DNA from: Aquamicrobium sp.
Lineage (GTDB): Bacteria > Pseudomonadota > Alphaproteobacteria > Rhizobiales > Rhizobiaceae
Assembly (NCBI GenBank): GCA_019739225.1
Contig: JAHHDT010000005.1
Span: 1,632,499-1,696,498 of the forward strand
Direction: 5' to 3'
Length of the DNA: 64,000 nt
Shown here: one piece after another, positions 1 through 9,483 of the stretch
Layout of the letters: each line of letters opens with the position of its first letter
Position numbering within the stretch: position 1 is the first letter of the stretch
The notes under the pieces: model-generated
Database searches by the model: none
Seen by the model: only the letters and a program-made list of their open reading frames with translations
Told to the model about the DNA's origin: nothing
Made by a program: the position numbers and the translations under genes

Positions 1-133
1 CCGCGCGGCACTGGCTCGCGACGGCATCCCCGTCTCGCACGCCGCTCACCTCGCCGGCTACAACAACATCTCCAGCTTCACCACCGCCTTCCGCAAGGCC
101 TATGGCGTGACGCCGAAGCAGGTACGGGTTTGA
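1..133 (+). CDS. AraC-family transcriptional regulator, C-terminal fragment
   Basis: Only the last 43 residues are inside the window; the gene begins upstream of base 1. They form the second helix-turn-helix of an AraC/XylS DNA-binding domain. The visible pattern is a helix with I-P-V-S-H-A-A, then L-A-G-Y, then S-S-F-T-T-A-F-R-K-A-Y-G, then the usual terminal V-T-P-K-Q. The gene stops at TGA 131-133. The effector domain is not visible, so neither ligand nor target can be named. About 125 bases without a gene follow before the convergent methyltransferase gene. Confidence 0.85.
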   Translation, partial: RAALARDGIPVSHAAHLAGYNNISSFTTAFRKAYGVTPKQVRV

Positions 134-259
134 GTGCAGCCGGCGGTTTGGTCTGCCGGTGGCAAGACTGTCAACTTCGAGTCCTGCTCGGTCAAGCGCC
201 GGGTGATGTCGTTACCTAGGTGTGGAGGCAAGGCTGCTTTCACAGTCGCTTCCGCCAAC

Positions 260-847
260 CTATGAAGCCATCAATTTTCGGCGTTGGGAAATGGAGCGCC
301 ACCTAATATCCGATCCATTCTCATACACATGAATGAGCCTTGGCGACCCGGAAACGATCTCGGTAATTTGCAGCGAGAAATTTGGCTTCCGATCGAACCA
401 GGCCAACATCTTCTCCTCATCGACGGGATCGTGAACGTGAGAGGAATTTCGCCCCGGCTTCCATTTATAGGGAACGGAGACAATCGCGATCTTGCTGATG
501 TTCAGGATTTTCTGCGCGAAGGAATGCGCGTCGGGGATGTGCTCAAGCACCTGGAGGCAGGTGGCAATGTCATACCGCCTGTCAGGCGCCCAGGCGAGGA
601 AATCAGCCTTGATGCCCGTCACCGTAGGCGAGACGTAGGGCTTCCGCAGATCTAGCGATGTCCGCTCTGGTATCCAGTCGAACCAGTCAACATATGGGCA
701 GGATGCAGACCCGATGTCGATGACGCTACGAGCAGTCTCGCCAAGGTTTCGAACGAGTTCGGTGACGGCATAAAAATAAATGCTTCGCGACCGGGCTTGC
801 CAGTATTCGGCTGGTGTCTGGGCAGGCTTCGCTGTCGTTTCGGTCAT
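260..847 (-). CDS. Class I SAM-dependent methyltransferase-like protein
   Basis: About 195 residues. A glycine-rich motif I (V-I-D-I-G-S-A-S) lies near residue 45 and a methyltransferase-11 type segment (D-I-A-T-C-L-Q-V-L-E-H-I-P) near residue 100, which together indicate a SAM-binding Rossmann fold. The substrate is unknown. Some relatives act on sugars or small metabolites, but nothing here decides that. ATG at 847 is preferred; an in-frame ATG at 868 would add seven residues, and neither start has a convincing ribosome site. A hand count of bases 281-420 gives 70 G+C of 140 (50 percent), clearly below the neighbouring genes, and two tRNA genes lie just downstream. Recent acquisition is possible. 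Confidence 0.7.
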   Translation of the reverse strand: MTETTAKPAQTPAEYWQARSRSIYFYAVTELVRNLGETARSVIDIGSASCPYVDWFDWIPERTSLDLRKPYVSPTVTGIKADFLAWAPDRRYDIATCLQVLEHIPDAHSFAQKILNISKIAIVSVPYKWKPGRNSSHVHDPVDEEKMLAWFDRKPNFSLQITEIVSGSPRLIHVYENGSDIRWRSISQRRKLMAS

Positions 848-1066
848 GGGCCTATCGCGACCTCGCATTCACCGCATTGATTGGCGGCAAGACAATGTAT
901 TGGTCCGCCCCGCCAGCGGTTGCAGCATATCCTCTGCTTGGCCCTCAGTGCAACAGGAGCATTTGCCCTGCAACTCATCTACCGGGCCAAGAGATCGGCC
1001 GCCAACCCATTATGGATTTGTAGCCATGGCGATAGCCACCTGAAATCATTGATAGAAAAGCAAGTA

Positions 1067-1143
1067 TGGCGATCCCGGCAGGATTCGAACCTGCGACCAT
1101 CGGCTTAGAAGGCCGGTGCTCTATCCAACTGAGCTACGGGACC
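1067..1143 (-). tRNA. tRNA-Arg (anticodon TCT)
   Basis: Read on the minus strand, this folds as a standard cloverleaf of 77 nt. The 7-bp acceptor stem pairs GGTCCCG with CGGGATC, with one G-U pair. The D-arm starts TAGCTCAG, the anticodon loop is CTTCTAA with anticodon TCT, and the T-arm is GGTTCGAATCC. The 3' CCA is encoded at 1067-1069. Confidence 0.95.
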
Positions 1144-1180
1144 GTCGCTGCGCCTGAGGCGGTCGCGCGATGAGGGCGCG

Positions 1181-1486
1181 TCAGTGCGTCCAGGGCGTCT
1201 TGCGGTCATAGCGGAAATTCTCCGCGTAGGAAATCTGCCGCCGGCGCGTTTCCTTGGGCTCCTGGACCCGATAGGCAAGCCCGTTCTTCTTGGCGTAGGC
1301 GATGGCCTCTTCCAGCGTGGGGAAGGTGAGGCGGATCTGGCTCTTCATGTCGCCGGAGGAGGTGTAGCCCATCAGCGGGTCGATCTTGCGCGGCTGCTCG
1401 GGATCGAATTCGAGAACCCAGTAGCCGGTCTTCGCCTTGCCGGACTGCATGGCGGTCTTCGCCGGGCTGTAGATGCGCGCTGACAT
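1181..1486 (-). CDS. Complex I accessory subunit, NDUFS4-like (ETC complex I subunit conserved region)
   Basis: A 101-residue protein matching the NDUFS4/18-kDa subunit family found in mitochondria and in alphaproteobacteria. It starts M-S-A-R-I-Y-S-P-A-K-T-A-M-Q-S-G. It then has G-Y-W-V-L-E-F, an M-G-Y-T-S-S-G-D-M segment, and T-L-E-E-A-I-A-Y-A near the C-terminus; all are characteristic of the family. In mitochondrial and alphaproteobacterial complex I this subunit sits at the peripheral arm near the NADH-oxidising module. The gene lies between two tRNA genes on the same strand, away from any nuo operon, which is usual for this family. A second complex I-linked family, the CHCC zinc-finger protein, lies at 9484-9729. 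Confidence 0.88.
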   Translation of the reverse strand: MSARIYSPAKTAMQSGKAKTGYWVLEFDPEQPRKIDPLMGYTSSGDMKSQIRLTFPTLEEAIAYAKKNGLAYRVQEPKETRRRQISYAENFRYDRKTPWTH

Positions 1487-1521
1487 GTGAGCCTCGTTCC
1501 TTGCCTGTGCCGGCCTGCCGG

Positions 1522-1598
<77 letters not shown>

Positions 1599-1693
1599 TG
1601 GCCGGTCAAGACCGCTGGTTCCCATAAGTTTTCGCCGGCGGCGAGGCAAGCCTTTATTTTGCCACCGGCCTTCATGTCGCGGCGCGAACGGCT

Positions 1694-2863
1694 TCAGCCG
1701 GCCGCCGCCGCAAGCCCTCGCGCCAGGTCCGCCTTGATGTCTTCCGGGTTTTCGAGGCCGATCTGCAGCCGGATGACCGGCCCCTGATAATCGCCCTTGG
1801 CAACGGTCCGGTCGCCCAGAAACACGTGTACGGCAAGGCTTTCATAGCCGCCCCACGAATAACCGAGGCCGAAAATCTCCAGGGCGTCGAGGAAGGCATG
1901 CGCCTCGCGTTCGCCACCGCCGGCCAGAACGATGGAGAAGATGCCGCTGGCGCCCGAAAAGTCGCGTTTCCAGATGTCATGGCCGGGAAAGCTCTCGAGC
2001 CCCGGATGCAGCACGCGCGAAACGCCAGGCTGGCCTTCCAGCCAGCGCGCGACGTCGAGCGCGTTTTCCTCATGCCGCTCCAGCCGCACACCCATGGTGC
2101 GCAGGCCGCGCAAGACTTGGTAGACGTCGTCGGGCGCCGCGCAGCAGCCCATCGTGAAATGCGTCTCCTGCAGCCGCTTCCAGCAGGCCTCGTTCGCCGA
2201 GACCGTGCCCAGCAGCACGTCCGAATGGCCTGCAGGGTATTTCGTCGCCGCATGGATGGAAATGTCGACGCCGTGGTCGAGCGGACGGAAATAGAGCGGC
2301 GTCGCCCAGGTGTTGTCCATCATCACCACCGCGCCGCGCGCCTTGGCTTCCCGGGCAATCGCGGGGATGTCCTGCATCTCGAAGGTGTTCGAGCCGGGCG
2401 ATTCGGTGAAGACCACCTTCGTGTTGGGTTTCATCAGTGTGCTGATGCCGGCGCCCACCAGCGGGTCGTAATAGTCGACTTCGACCCCCAGCCGCTTCAG
2501 CATCGTGTCGGCGAAGTTGCGTGTCGGGTGATAGACCGAATCGACGATCAGCACGTGGTCGCCCGCCGACAGGAAGGCCAGCAGCGGTATCGTCACAGCC
2601 GCAAGGCCAGACGGTACCAGAATCGTTCCTGCGGAACCTTCGAGCGTATCGATAGCGGAGCACAGCGCATCGGTCGTCGGTGTCCCGCGCGTGCCATAGG
2701 TATATTTCTGGTTGCGCGCCGCCATGGTCGCGGCGTCGGGAAAGAGCACGGTCGATGCATGGACGACTGGCGGGTTCACGAAACCGAAGAACTCGCGTGG
2801 ATCGTTGCCGATATGGGCAAGTCTGGTGTGAATGCCCTTGTTCGCGTAGTCGCCCTTGCTCAT
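1694..2863 (-). CDS. metC: Cystathionine beta-lyase
   Basis: A 389-residue PLP-dependent enzyme of the Cys/Met metabolism family that cleaves cystathionine to homocysteine, pyruvate and ammonia in methionine synthesis. It acts in the cytosol. The Schiff-base lysine is Lys208 in the motif H-A-A-T-K-Y-P-A-G-H-S-D. Other family marks are Y-T-Y-G-T-R-G-T-P-T near residue 55, S-G-L-A-A-V and D-N-T-W-A-T-P. The start at 2863 is chosen because AGGCGAGGA sits just upstream; an in-frame ATG at 2920 would add 19 unlikely residues. Cystathionine gamma-synthase relatives share most motifs, but the S-G-L-A-A and C-terminal W-G-G-Y-E-S-L pattern favours MetC. Confidence 0.9.
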   Translation of the reverse strand: MSKGDYANKGIHTRLAHIGNDPREFFGFVNPPVVHASTVLFPDAATMAARNQKYTYGTRGTPTTDALCSAIDTLEGSAGTILVPSGLAAVTIPLLAFLSAGDHVLIVDSVYHPTRNFADTMLKRLGVEVDYYDPLVGAGISTLMKPNTKVVFTESPGSNTFEMQDIPAIAREAKARGAVVMMDNTWATPLYFRPLDHGVDISIHAATKYPAGHSDVLLGTVSANEACWKRLQETHFTMGCCAAPDDVYQVLRGLRTMGVRLERHEENALDVARWLEGQPGVSRVLHPGLESFPGHDIWKRDFSGASGIFSIVLAGGGEREAHAFLDALEIFGLGYSWGGYESLAVHVFLGDRTVAKGDYQGPVIRLQIGLENPEDIKADLARGLAAAAG

Positions 2864-3216
2864 GAATCCTCGCCTTTCGCTGCAAGCGCAACGCATATCG
2901 GTTGCCCCGCAAACCTGCAACCGCCACGGTCATGGCGGTCGATGGGACACGCGCGCAAGCGCTTGATTTGCCATCGATTGCGGCAGATGCAGCCCACAAA
3001 ACGCGCAGCGCTGCCTGCGCGGTCACCAATTAGGCGATGCGTTTCATTCGCACTTGACCGCCGCCGAATAATGGCCTTCGATGCCCTTCGTGAGTGGGAG
3101 GTGGAGCGCGCGCGTCTGCAACGATGCCGAGTTCCGGTCAGGGGCCGGGACGGAATGCTGCTTCCGTACTGAACGAACAGGGGCGAAGACCCCGAAACAG
3201 AAAAGGGTATGTGGGC
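2864..3216. other. Intergenic region between divergent metC and aapJ (353 bases)
   Basis: No gene is supported here. It must carry the promoters of metC (leftward) and of the aap operon (rightward). A short perfect hairpin lies at 2920-2939 (ACCGCCA, 6-base loop, TGGCGGT). A weak promoter-like pair, TTGACC at 3054 and TTCGAT 17 bases later, could serve aapJ. No riboswitch consensus (for example SAM-II) was recognised on the metC side. Confidence 0.4.
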
Positions 3217-4245
3217 ATGAAAAAGCTAGTAACGGGTATTCTCGGTTCGGCCGCGCTGGTGTTCTCGGCGTCCGCCGGCTGGGGCGCGACGCTCGACGAT
3301 GTGAAGGAACGCGGCACGCTGCGCTGCGGTGTGCATACCGGTCTTGCCGGTTTCGCGGCTCCCAACGACCAGGGTGAATGGTCGGGTTTCGACTATGATC
3401 TGTGCCGTGCCATCGCGTCGGCGATCTTCGGCGACCCGAGCAAGGTCGAGGCGGTTCCGACGAACGCCACCGAGCGCTTCACGGCGCTTCAGTCCGGCGA
3501 GATCGACGTGCTGTCGCGTAATACGACATGGACTCTCAGCCGCGATACATCGCTGGGCTTCAATTTTGCTGGCGTCAACTACTATGACGGCCAGGGCTTC
3601 ATGATCAATTCGACGAAGCTGCCGGGCATCAACTCGGCGCTGCAGCTTTCGGGCGCGGCGATCTGTGTGCAGACCGGCACGACGACCGAGCTCAATCTGG
3701 CCGACTACTTCGCAGCCAACAACATGGACTACAACCCTGTTGTCTTCCAGGGCTTCGACGAGACCAACGCGGCCTACGAGGCCGGCCGTTGCGACGCCTA
3801 CACCACGGATCAGTCCGGCCTGTACGCGCTTCGCCTCACGCTCGCCAACCCGGACGAGCATGTCGTTCTGCCCGAGATCATCTCCAAGGAGCCGCTCGGA
3901 CCGGCCGTTCGCCATGGTGACGACCAGTGGTTCGACATCGTCAAGTGGACGCTGTTCGCGATGATCCAGGCCGAGGAACTCGGCATCACACAGGCCAACA
4001 TCGAGGAAATGAAGGGCTCGGATAACCCCGAAATCCGTCGCATCCTTGGCCAGGAAGCCGATTCTTCCATCGGCACGGTGCTCGGCCTCGAGAACGACTG
4101 GGTCGTCAAGATCGTCTCGGGCGTGGGCAACTATGGCGAGGTCTTCGAGCGCAACATCGGCCAGGAAAGCCCGCTCAAGATCGCGCGCGGTCTGAACCAG
4201 CTCTGGACCAAGGGCGGCATCCAGTACGCTCCGCCGATCCGCTGA
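3217..4245 (+). CDS. aapJ: General L-amino acid ABC transporter, periplasmic substrate-binding protein
   Basis: A 342-residue solute-binding protein for the AapJQMP uptake system, which in rhizobia imports a broad range of L-amino acids. An N-terminal signal peptide (M-K-K-L-V, hydrophobic core, S-A-S-A-G-W-G-A) is followed by the SBP family-3 opening L-D-D-V-K-E-R-G-T-L-R-C-G-V. Family marks G-F-D-Y-D-L-C-R-A and N-A-T-E-R-F follow. ATG 3217 is the start that gives a proper signal peptide; a longer frame back to 3094 is not supported. It is the first gene of the aap operon and is followed by a strong hairpin before aapQ. Confidence 0.93.
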   Translation: MKKLVTGILGSAALVFSASAGWGATLDDVKERGTLRCGVHTGLAGFAAPNDQGEWSGFDYDLCRAIASAIFGDPSKVEAVPTNATERFTALQSGEIDVLSRNTTWTLSRDTSLGFNFAGVNYYDGQGFMINSTKLPGINSALQLSGAAICVQTGTTTELNLADYFAANNMDYNPVVFQGFDETNAAYEAGRCDAYTTDQSGLYALRLTLANPDEHVVLPEIISKEPLGPAVRHGDDQWFDIVKWTLFAMIQAEELGITQANIEEMKGSDNPEIRRILGQEADSSIGTVLGLENDWVVKIVSGVGNYGEVFERNIGQESPLKIARGLNQLWTKGGIQYAPPIR

Positions 4246-4255
4246 TCGTCATCTT

Positions 4256-4286
4256 GCTCCGGGAGGCGTTCAGCGCCTTCCGGAGC
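4256..4286 (+). terminator. Intercistronic hairpin between aapJ and aapQ
   Basis: GCTCCGGGAGGCG pairs with CGCCTTCCGGAGC through a 5-base loop: 13 pairs with a single G-U. No T-run follows, so full termination is unlikely. Hairpins like this after an abundant binding-protein gene usually stabilise its mRNA or attenuate read-through to the permease genes. Confidence 0.6.
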
Positions 4287-4318
4287 GCTAGACATCACTG
4301 AATCGGGAAGGAGGGGGC

Positions 4319-5509
4319 ATGGCTTCCCCGACGAGCGTTCACGACCGCGAGCCGGCGCGCGCATCCTGGTTTTACGATCCGCAGATTCGCGGCATCATCT
4401 TCCAGGTTCTGGTCGCCATTGTGCTGGTGCTTGTCGTCTATTGGATCATCGGCAACACGACCGAGAATCTTCGACGCGCCAACATCTCGTCAGGCTTCGG
4501 CTTTCTAAACCGCCGCAGCGGTTTTGACATCAGCCAGACACTGATCGAGTATTCGGCCAACTCGACCTTCGGTCGCGCGATCATGGTCGGCCTGGTCAAC
4601 ACGATCCTCGTAGCTGTCATCGGCATTGTAACGGCGACGATCATCGGTTTCATCGTCGGTGTGGGCCGCCTCTCTCGTAACTGGCTGATCGCAAAGATCT
4701 GCACGGTCTATGTGGAGGTGTTTCGCAACATCCCGCCACTGCTGGTCATCTTCTTCTGGTATCTTGGCGTGCTTGCAGTTCTGCCGGGCGCGCGCGAAAG
4801 CGTCGATCTTCCATTCGGCACATATCTCAACAACCGCGGTTTCTATATGCCGATGCCCGTCTGGGGCGAGGGCGCTTGGCTCGTCCCCGTGGCGCTCGTG
4901 ATCGCCCTGGCGATGTCGTTCTTCGTCGCGCGCAAGGCGCATCAGCGGCAGATGGCGACCGGTCAGCGCTTTCCGGTTTTATGGACCTCGCTCGCGCTGA
5001 TCGTGGGTTTGCCGCTGATAGCGCTTGCCGCCATGGGTTTTCCCCTGACCTTCGACATGCCCGAACAAGGCGCGTTCAATCTGGTCGGCGGCTTTGCGGT
5101 CAAACCCGAATTCCTGTCGCTTTATCTGGCGCTGTCTTTCTATACTGCCTCATTCATCGCCGAGATCGTCCGCGCGGGCATTCTCGGTGTCAGCAAGGGA
5201 CAGACGGAGGCCGCGCATGCGCTGGGCATCCGTCCCGGCCCGACACTGCGCCTCGTCGTCATTCCGCAAGCCATGCGGATCGTCATCCCGCCCCTGACCA
5301 GCCAGTATCTGAACCTGACCAAGAATTCCTCGCTGGCCGTGTTCATCGGCTATCCCGACTTGGTCCAGACCGGCCAGACCACCATGAACCAGACGGGCCA
5401 GGCCATCGAGGTCGTGGCGATCTGGATGCTGATCTATCTTGGTCTCAGCCTGTCGACGTCGGCATTCATGAACTGGTTCAACGCCAAGATGGCGCTGGTC
5501 GAGCGCTAG
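4319..5509 (+). CDS. aapQ: General L-amino acid ABC transporter permease AapQ
   Basis: A 396-residue inner-membrane permease, longer than typical His/Glu-type permeases (about 220-250 residues), as is usual for AapQ. It has a cytoplasmic N-terminus, a first membrane helix near residues 24-44 and several later helices. Near residue 270 begins the BPD_transp_1 coupling region, with [18 protein letters not shown] and A-L-G-I-R-P. The start at 4319 has a strong GGAAGGAGGGG upstream. It pairs with AapM and uses the AapP ATPase. It is 10 bases upstream of aapM in the same operon. Confidence 0.93.
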   Translation: MASPTSVHDREPARASWFYDPQIRGIIFQVLVAIVLVLVVYWIIGNTTENLRRANISSGFGFLNRRSGFDISQTLIEYSANSTFGRAIMVGLVNTILVAVIGIVTATIIGFIVGVGRLSRNWLIAKICTVYVEVFRNIPPLLVIFFWYLGVLAVLPGARESVDLPFGTYLNNRGFYMPMPVWGEGAWLVPVALVIALAMSFFVARKAHQRQMATGQRFPVLWTSLALIVGLPLIALAAMGFPLTFDMPEQGAFNLVGGFAVKPEFLSLYLALSFYTASFIAEIVRAGILGVSKGQTEAAHALGIRPGPTLRLVVIPQAMRIVIPPLTSQYLNLTKNSSLAVFIGYPDLVQTGQTTMNQTGQAIEVVAIWMLIYLGLSLSTSAFMNWFNAKMALVER

Positions 5510-5519
5510 GAGAGGCCGG

Positions 5520-6677
5520 ATGCAACAGCAAGATCTCTCCTTCGTTCGCACCGAACTGGAGCCCGCGCGTCCGGCGCCGGCTGGTGATCGGGGCTTTGTC
5601 AGATGGCTTCGCGTCAATCTGTTCGCCACGCCGCTCGATTCCGTGCTGACGGTGATCGGCCTGCTGGTCGTCGCTTTCACGATCCCGCCGATCCTGCGCT
5701 GGGCATTCATCGATGCTGTCTGGAGCGGTGCCGACCGCACGGTCTGTGCGACGATTGCGCAGGGCGGTATCCAGCCGGACGGCTGGTCGGGTGCCTGCTG
5801 GGCATTCGTCAACGCCAAGTTCGAGCAGTTCATGTACGGCCGCTACACCTATTCGGAGCGCTGGCGCGTCAATCTCACGGCGATCATATTCATAGGGCTG
5901 CTGGTTCCGTTGCTGGTTCCCCGCGTGCCGCACAAATTCCTCAACGCGGTCGCATTCTTCATCGTCTTCCCGATTGTCGCCTTCATCCTTCTGGTTGGCG
6001 GGTGGTTCGGGCTCGATTATGTGGCGACCAGCCTGTGGGGCGGCATGCTGGTGACCATGGTGCTGTCCTTTGTCGGCATATCGGTTTCGCTGCCGCTCGG
6101 CATTCTGCTCGCGCTCGGTCGGCGGTCCAGGCTGCCGGTCGTCAAGATGCTGTGCGTGGCCTTCATCGAGACGGTGCGTGGCGTGCCGCTGGTGACGGTG
6201 CTGTTCATGGCGAGCGTCATGCTGCCGCTGTTCCTGCCGGCCGGGATGACCTTCGATCGGTTCCTTCGCGCACTTGTCGGCGTGGCGCTCTTTGCGTCGG
6301 CCTACATGGCTGAAGTCGTGCGCGGCGGTCTGCAGGCCATCCCCAAGGGGCAGTACGAGGGCGCGGACTCGCTCGGCCTCAGCTACTGGCAGTCGATGGG
6401 CCTGATCGTGTTGCCGCAGGCGTTGAAACTCGTCATCCCGGGCATCGTCAACACGTTCATCGGCCTCTTCAAGGACACCAGCCTCGTCTACATCATCGGC
6501 ATGTTCGATCTGCTCGGCATCGTGCGCCAGAACTTTGCCGACGCAAACTGGGCATCGGCGCAGACGCCGATGTCGGGCCTGATCTTTGCCGGGTTCGTGT
6601 TCTGGATATTCTGCTTCGGCATGTCGCGATATTCCATCTACATGGAACGCCGGCTGGATACCGGTCACCGACGGTAA
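5520..6677 (+). CDS. aapM: General L-amino acid ABC transporter permease AapM
   Basis: A 385-residue second permease of the Aap system. It has multiple hydrophobic segments and a C-terminal binding-protein-dependent permease domain. The coupling loop reads [18 protein letters not shown] near residues 262-280, followed by S-L-G-L-S-Y-W. AGGAG lies before the ATG at 5520, directly after aapQ. Family knowledge says AapQ and AapM form the heterodimeric channel. Confidence 0.93.
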   Translation: MQQQDLSFVRTELEPARPAPAGDRGFVRWLRVNLFATPLDSVLTVIGLLVVAFTIPPILRWAFIDAVWSGADRTVCATIAQGGIQPDGWSGACWAFVNAKFEQFMYGRYTYSERWRVNLTAIIFIGLLVPLLVPRVPHKFLNAVAFFIVFPIVAFILLVGGWFGLDYVATSLWGGMLVTMVLSFVGISVSLPLGILLALGRRSRLPVVKMLCVAFIETVRGVPLVTVLFMASVMLPLFLPAGMTFDRFLRALVGVALFASAYMAEVVRGGLQAIPKGQYEGADSLGLSYWQSMGLIVLPQALKLVIPGIVNTFIGLFKDTSLVYIIGMFDLLGIVRQNFADANWASAQTPMSGLIFAGFVFWIFCFGMSRYSIYMERRLDTGHRR

Positions 6678-6723
6678 GCCGCACGCAATAACAACAGGCC
6701 AAAGCGCCAAAAAGGGGAATGAC

Positions 6724-7527
6724 ATGGCCACTGAAAACGCAGTCGCCGCCGACCAGATAGCAATCGACCGATCGCGGATGCAGATTTCGGACACTGAGGT
6801 CGCCATCGAGATCGAGGGCATGCACAAATGGTACGGCGATTTTCACGTTCTCAAGGACATCAACCTCAAGGTCATGCGGGGCGAGCGGATCGTCGTTTGC
6901 GGCCCCTCGGGCTCCGGCAAGTCGACGATGATCCGCTGCATCAACCGTCTTGAGGAGCACCAGCAGGGGCGCATCGTCGTCGACGGCATCGAACTGACCA
7001 ACGATCTCAAGAAGATCGATGAGGTCCGCCGCGAGGTCGGCATGGTCTTCCAGCACTTCAACCTGTTTCCGCATCTGACAATTTTGGAGAACTGTACGCT
7101 GGCGCCGATATGGGTCCGCAAGATCCCCAAGAAGCAGGCGGAGGAAACCGCCATGCACTTCCTCGAGCGGGTGAAGATTCCCGAGCAGGCCAACAAATAT
7201 CCGGGCCAGCTCTCCGGCGGTCAGCAGCAGCGCGTCGCCATCGCGCGGTCGCTGTGCATGAACCCCCGCATCATGCTGTTCGATGAGCCGACCTCCGCGC
7301 TCGATCCCGAGATGATCAAGGAAGTGCTGGAGACGATGGTGGGCCTTGCCGAAGAAGGCATGACCATGATCTGCGTCACCCACGAGATGGGCTTTGCCCG
7401 TCAGGTGGCCAACCGCGTCATCTTCATGGATCAGGGCCAGATCGTCGAGCAGAACACGCCCGAGGAGTTTTTCGACAACCCGCAGCACGAGCGCACCAAG
7501 CTGTTCCTCAGCCAGATCCTGCACTGA
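6724..7527 (+). CDS. aapP: General L-amino acid ABC transporter ATP-binding protein
   Basis: A 267-residue ATPase of the polar amino-acid uptake class. Walker A G-P-S-G-S-G-K-S is at residues 60-67, the signature L-S-G-G-Q-Q-Q near 163-169, and Walker B I-M-L-F-D-E at 183-188 followed by P-T-S-A-L-D-P. The start at 6724 follows AAAAAGGGGAATGAC, a good ribosome site. It is the last gene of aapJQMP, 46 bases after aapM. Confidence 0.95.
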   Translation: MATENAVAADQIAIDRSRMQISDTEVAIEIEGMHKWYGDFHVLKDINLKVMRGERIVVCGPSGSGKSTMIRCINRLEEHQQGRIVVDGIELTNDLKKIDEVRREVGMVFQHFNLFPHLTILENCTLAPIWVRKIPKKQAEETAMHFLERVKIPEQANKYPGQLSGGQQQRVAIARSLCMNPRIMLFDEPTSALDPEMIKEVLETMVGLAEEGMTMICVTHEMGFARQVANRVIFMDQGQIVEQNTPEEFFDNPQHERTKLFLSQILH

Positions 7528-7561
7528 GACGCCCGGCATTTCCTTGAGCTGCGCGACGGGA

Positions 7562-8246
7562 ATGATGCGCCGTGCAGCTCTTGCTCTGGCGGTCTTGGCT
7601 GCGCTTGCCTGCGTTGCAGCGCTTCTAGGCGCGGTGCTGCCGCGTCCGTTCCTTGCAGTCAAGCAGAGCGAAGAGGATGCGGGGCCGCTGAGGCGCATCC
7701 TGATATTTGCCAATCCAATTCATACCGATATTGCGCTGCCGCCGGATCCGGATGTGCTGGCCAGCTTTGCGTTTCTGCGTGAAGACGGCTTGCCGATCGA
7801 CGATCCCGCGGTGGGATGGATCGCGTTCGGCTGGGGTGGGCGTTCCTTCTATCTGGAGACCCCGACCTGGGCCGAATTGAAGCCCGGCCCCGCATTCCGG
7901 GCTCTGACGCTCGACAGGGCCGTCATGCATGTGGCGCTGGCAGGCGAGGTCGACCCGGCGCAGGCTGGCGTTCTTGCGCTCGACCTCACGCCTGCGCAAT
8001 TCCAGCGGCTCTTGGATGATGTCATTGCCAGTTTCGCGCGGAATGCCGAAAGCGCCGTCGTTCCGATCGAGGGGCGTTCCTACGGTCCCTACGATCGTTT
8101 CTACGAAGCAAACGGCTGGTTCAACGCGCTCGTCGGATGCAATGTCTGGACGGCTTCGACATTGCGCCGCGGGGCTACGAACCGGGTGGTGGAATCCGCT
8201 GCCTTTGAGCCTGCTCTGGTCCGTCGAAACCTACAATCCGGTCTGA
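7562..8246 (+). pseudogene. TIGR02117-family protein, C-terminus shifted by one extra base
   Basis: The frame opens at ATG 7562 or 7565 (GACGGGA just upstream) with a lipoprotein- or anchor-like hydrophobic N-terminus. It shows the family marks H-T-D-I-A-L-P, F-G-W-G-G-R-S-F-Y-L-E-T-P-T-W, D-R-F-Y-E-A-N-G-W-F-N and C-N-V-W-T-A-S-T-L-R. The conserved end of the family (G-L-R-T-G-W-W-N-P-L-P, S-L-L-W-S) is present, but in the next frame, from about 8172 to the stop at 8244-8246. Removing one base near C8168 restores a 227-residue protein of normal length. As read, the frame instead runs on to 8383, into the convergent monooxygenase gene. Function is unknown. This is either a sequencing error or a true frameshift. 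Confidence 0.72.
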
Positions 8247-8261
8247 GAAGGCTGGTTTGTT

Positions 8262-9476
8262 TCAAGGCTTGCCGATATCGCAGCCGTAAAGCCAGTCGAA
8301 GTCGGCGGCGAGCGTTTCCGGTTTGCGCAGCGCGAGCACCCGGTCGCGTACAAAGGCGACCGGACCGGACGCATGCCATGTGAAGCGGTTGAACGCGCCA
8401 CGCGCCGCGACGCGCTTGACCCGCTTGCGCCGCACCTGCTCGTAAAGCGACAGCGCAGCCGCCAGACTGGTGGGTTCGCGGGCAAGTGCCGCAGCCAGCG
8501 CGACCGCGTCCTCGATCGCCATTGCGGCGCCCTGTGCGGCGTAGGGGCTCATGGCGTGGGCGGCATCGCCGATCAGCGCGATGCCTTCCTTAGCCGTCCA
8601 GGCGCCGTCCGGCGGCACTTCGTGGATCGGCCAGGTCGTCCAGTGGTCTGCTGCCTGCACCAGTTGTTGAAGGGCAGGGGAGGCGCCGCCCATTGCCGCT
8701 ACCAGCATCGACAGGTCAGCCGCGTTGGACCATCTGCGCGTCAATTCCGGCGCGCGCGTCACGGCCACCAGGTTGATCGCCTCACCCGCGCGAACGGGAT
8801 AAGCGACCAGGTGAAAGCCGGCGTGCAGCCATGCGGTGACGCGGTCGTTCGGCGGCAGTGCCGCATCCGTTCCGCTCCCCGCCTGCGCGGACGGGAGCAT
8901 CGCGCGCCATGCAACATATCCCGAATAGCGGCTTTGCCGCCCATGCCCGCCCAGTTCGCGCAATGTCGACCATACGCCGTCGGCGCCAACTGCGAGTTTG
9001 CAGCCGAACTCCTCGATCCGTCCGTCGCGGTCGACCGAGAGCGTGACCCCACAGTCATGGAACGCGGCGTCGCGCACGGTCGCGCCGGTCGCCAGGTCAA
9101 TCTCGGGCTGCCGTTTCACCGCGGCAAGAAGCGCGCTCTGCAGGTCGGCGCGGTGGACTGTCAGATAGGGCGCGCCCCAGCGGCGCACCGCCTTCTCGCC
9201 AAGCGGGACGGACGCGAGCCGGCCAAGCGTTCGCGCACTGCGGATTTCCACCGCCTCGGCGCGCACCGCAATCGGTTTCAGGATCGAAAGAACGCCCAGC
9301 CGGTCGAGCAGGCGCGTAGCGTTTGGTGAAAGCTGCAGCCCGGCGCCGACTTCTTCCAGCCGGTCGGAGCGTTCGAAAAGCCTGACCTGAAAACCACGCT
9401 GTGCGAGCGCCAGCGCTGCCGTCAGGCCCGCAATGCCAGCCCCGGCAATCGCGATCGGCCCGGCGCGGAGGTCCAC
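8262..9476 (-). CDS. FAD-dependent monooxygenase (salicylate hydroxylase-like)
   Basis: A 404-residue class A flavoprotein monooxygenase. The N-terminal FAD-binding fingerprint is I-A-G-A-G-I-A-G-L-T-A-A-L-A-L-A (residues 9-24), followed by L-F-E-R-S. The second FAD motif G-D-A-A-H-A-M-S-P-Y-A-A-Q-G lies near residue 300, and the G-A-D-G motif near 165. Relatives hydroxylate aromatic acids using NAD(P)H and O2. The actual substrate cannot be read from sequence. It lies 7 bases downstream of the CHCC zinc-finger gene on the same strand, so the two may be co-transcribed. Confidence 0.85.
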   Translation of the reverse strand: MDLRAGPIAIAGAGIAGLTAALALAQRGFQVRLFERSDRLEEVGAGLQLSPNATRLLDRLGVLSILKPIAVRAEAVEIRSARTLGRLASVPLGEKAVRRWGAPYLTVHRADLQSALLAAVKRQPEIDLATGATVRDAAFHDCGVTLSVDRDGRIEEFGCKLAVGADGVWSTLRELGGHGRQSRYSGYVAWRAMLPSAQAGSGTDAALPPNDRVTAWLHAGFHLVAYPVRAGEAINLVAVTRAPELTRRWSNAADLSMLVAAMGGASPALQQLVQAADHWTTWPIHEVPPDGAWTAKEGIALIGDAAHAMSPYAAQGAAMAIEDAVALAAALAREPTSLAAALSLYEQVRRKRVKRVAARGAFNRFTWHASGPVAFVRDRVLALRKPETLAADFDWLYGCDIGKP

Positions 9477-9483
9477 TTCAGGC

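Noticed and set aside
2864..2960. SAM-II riboswitch upstream of metC
   Set aside because: No core consensus could be recognised on the minus strand; only a simple 7-bp hairpin is present.
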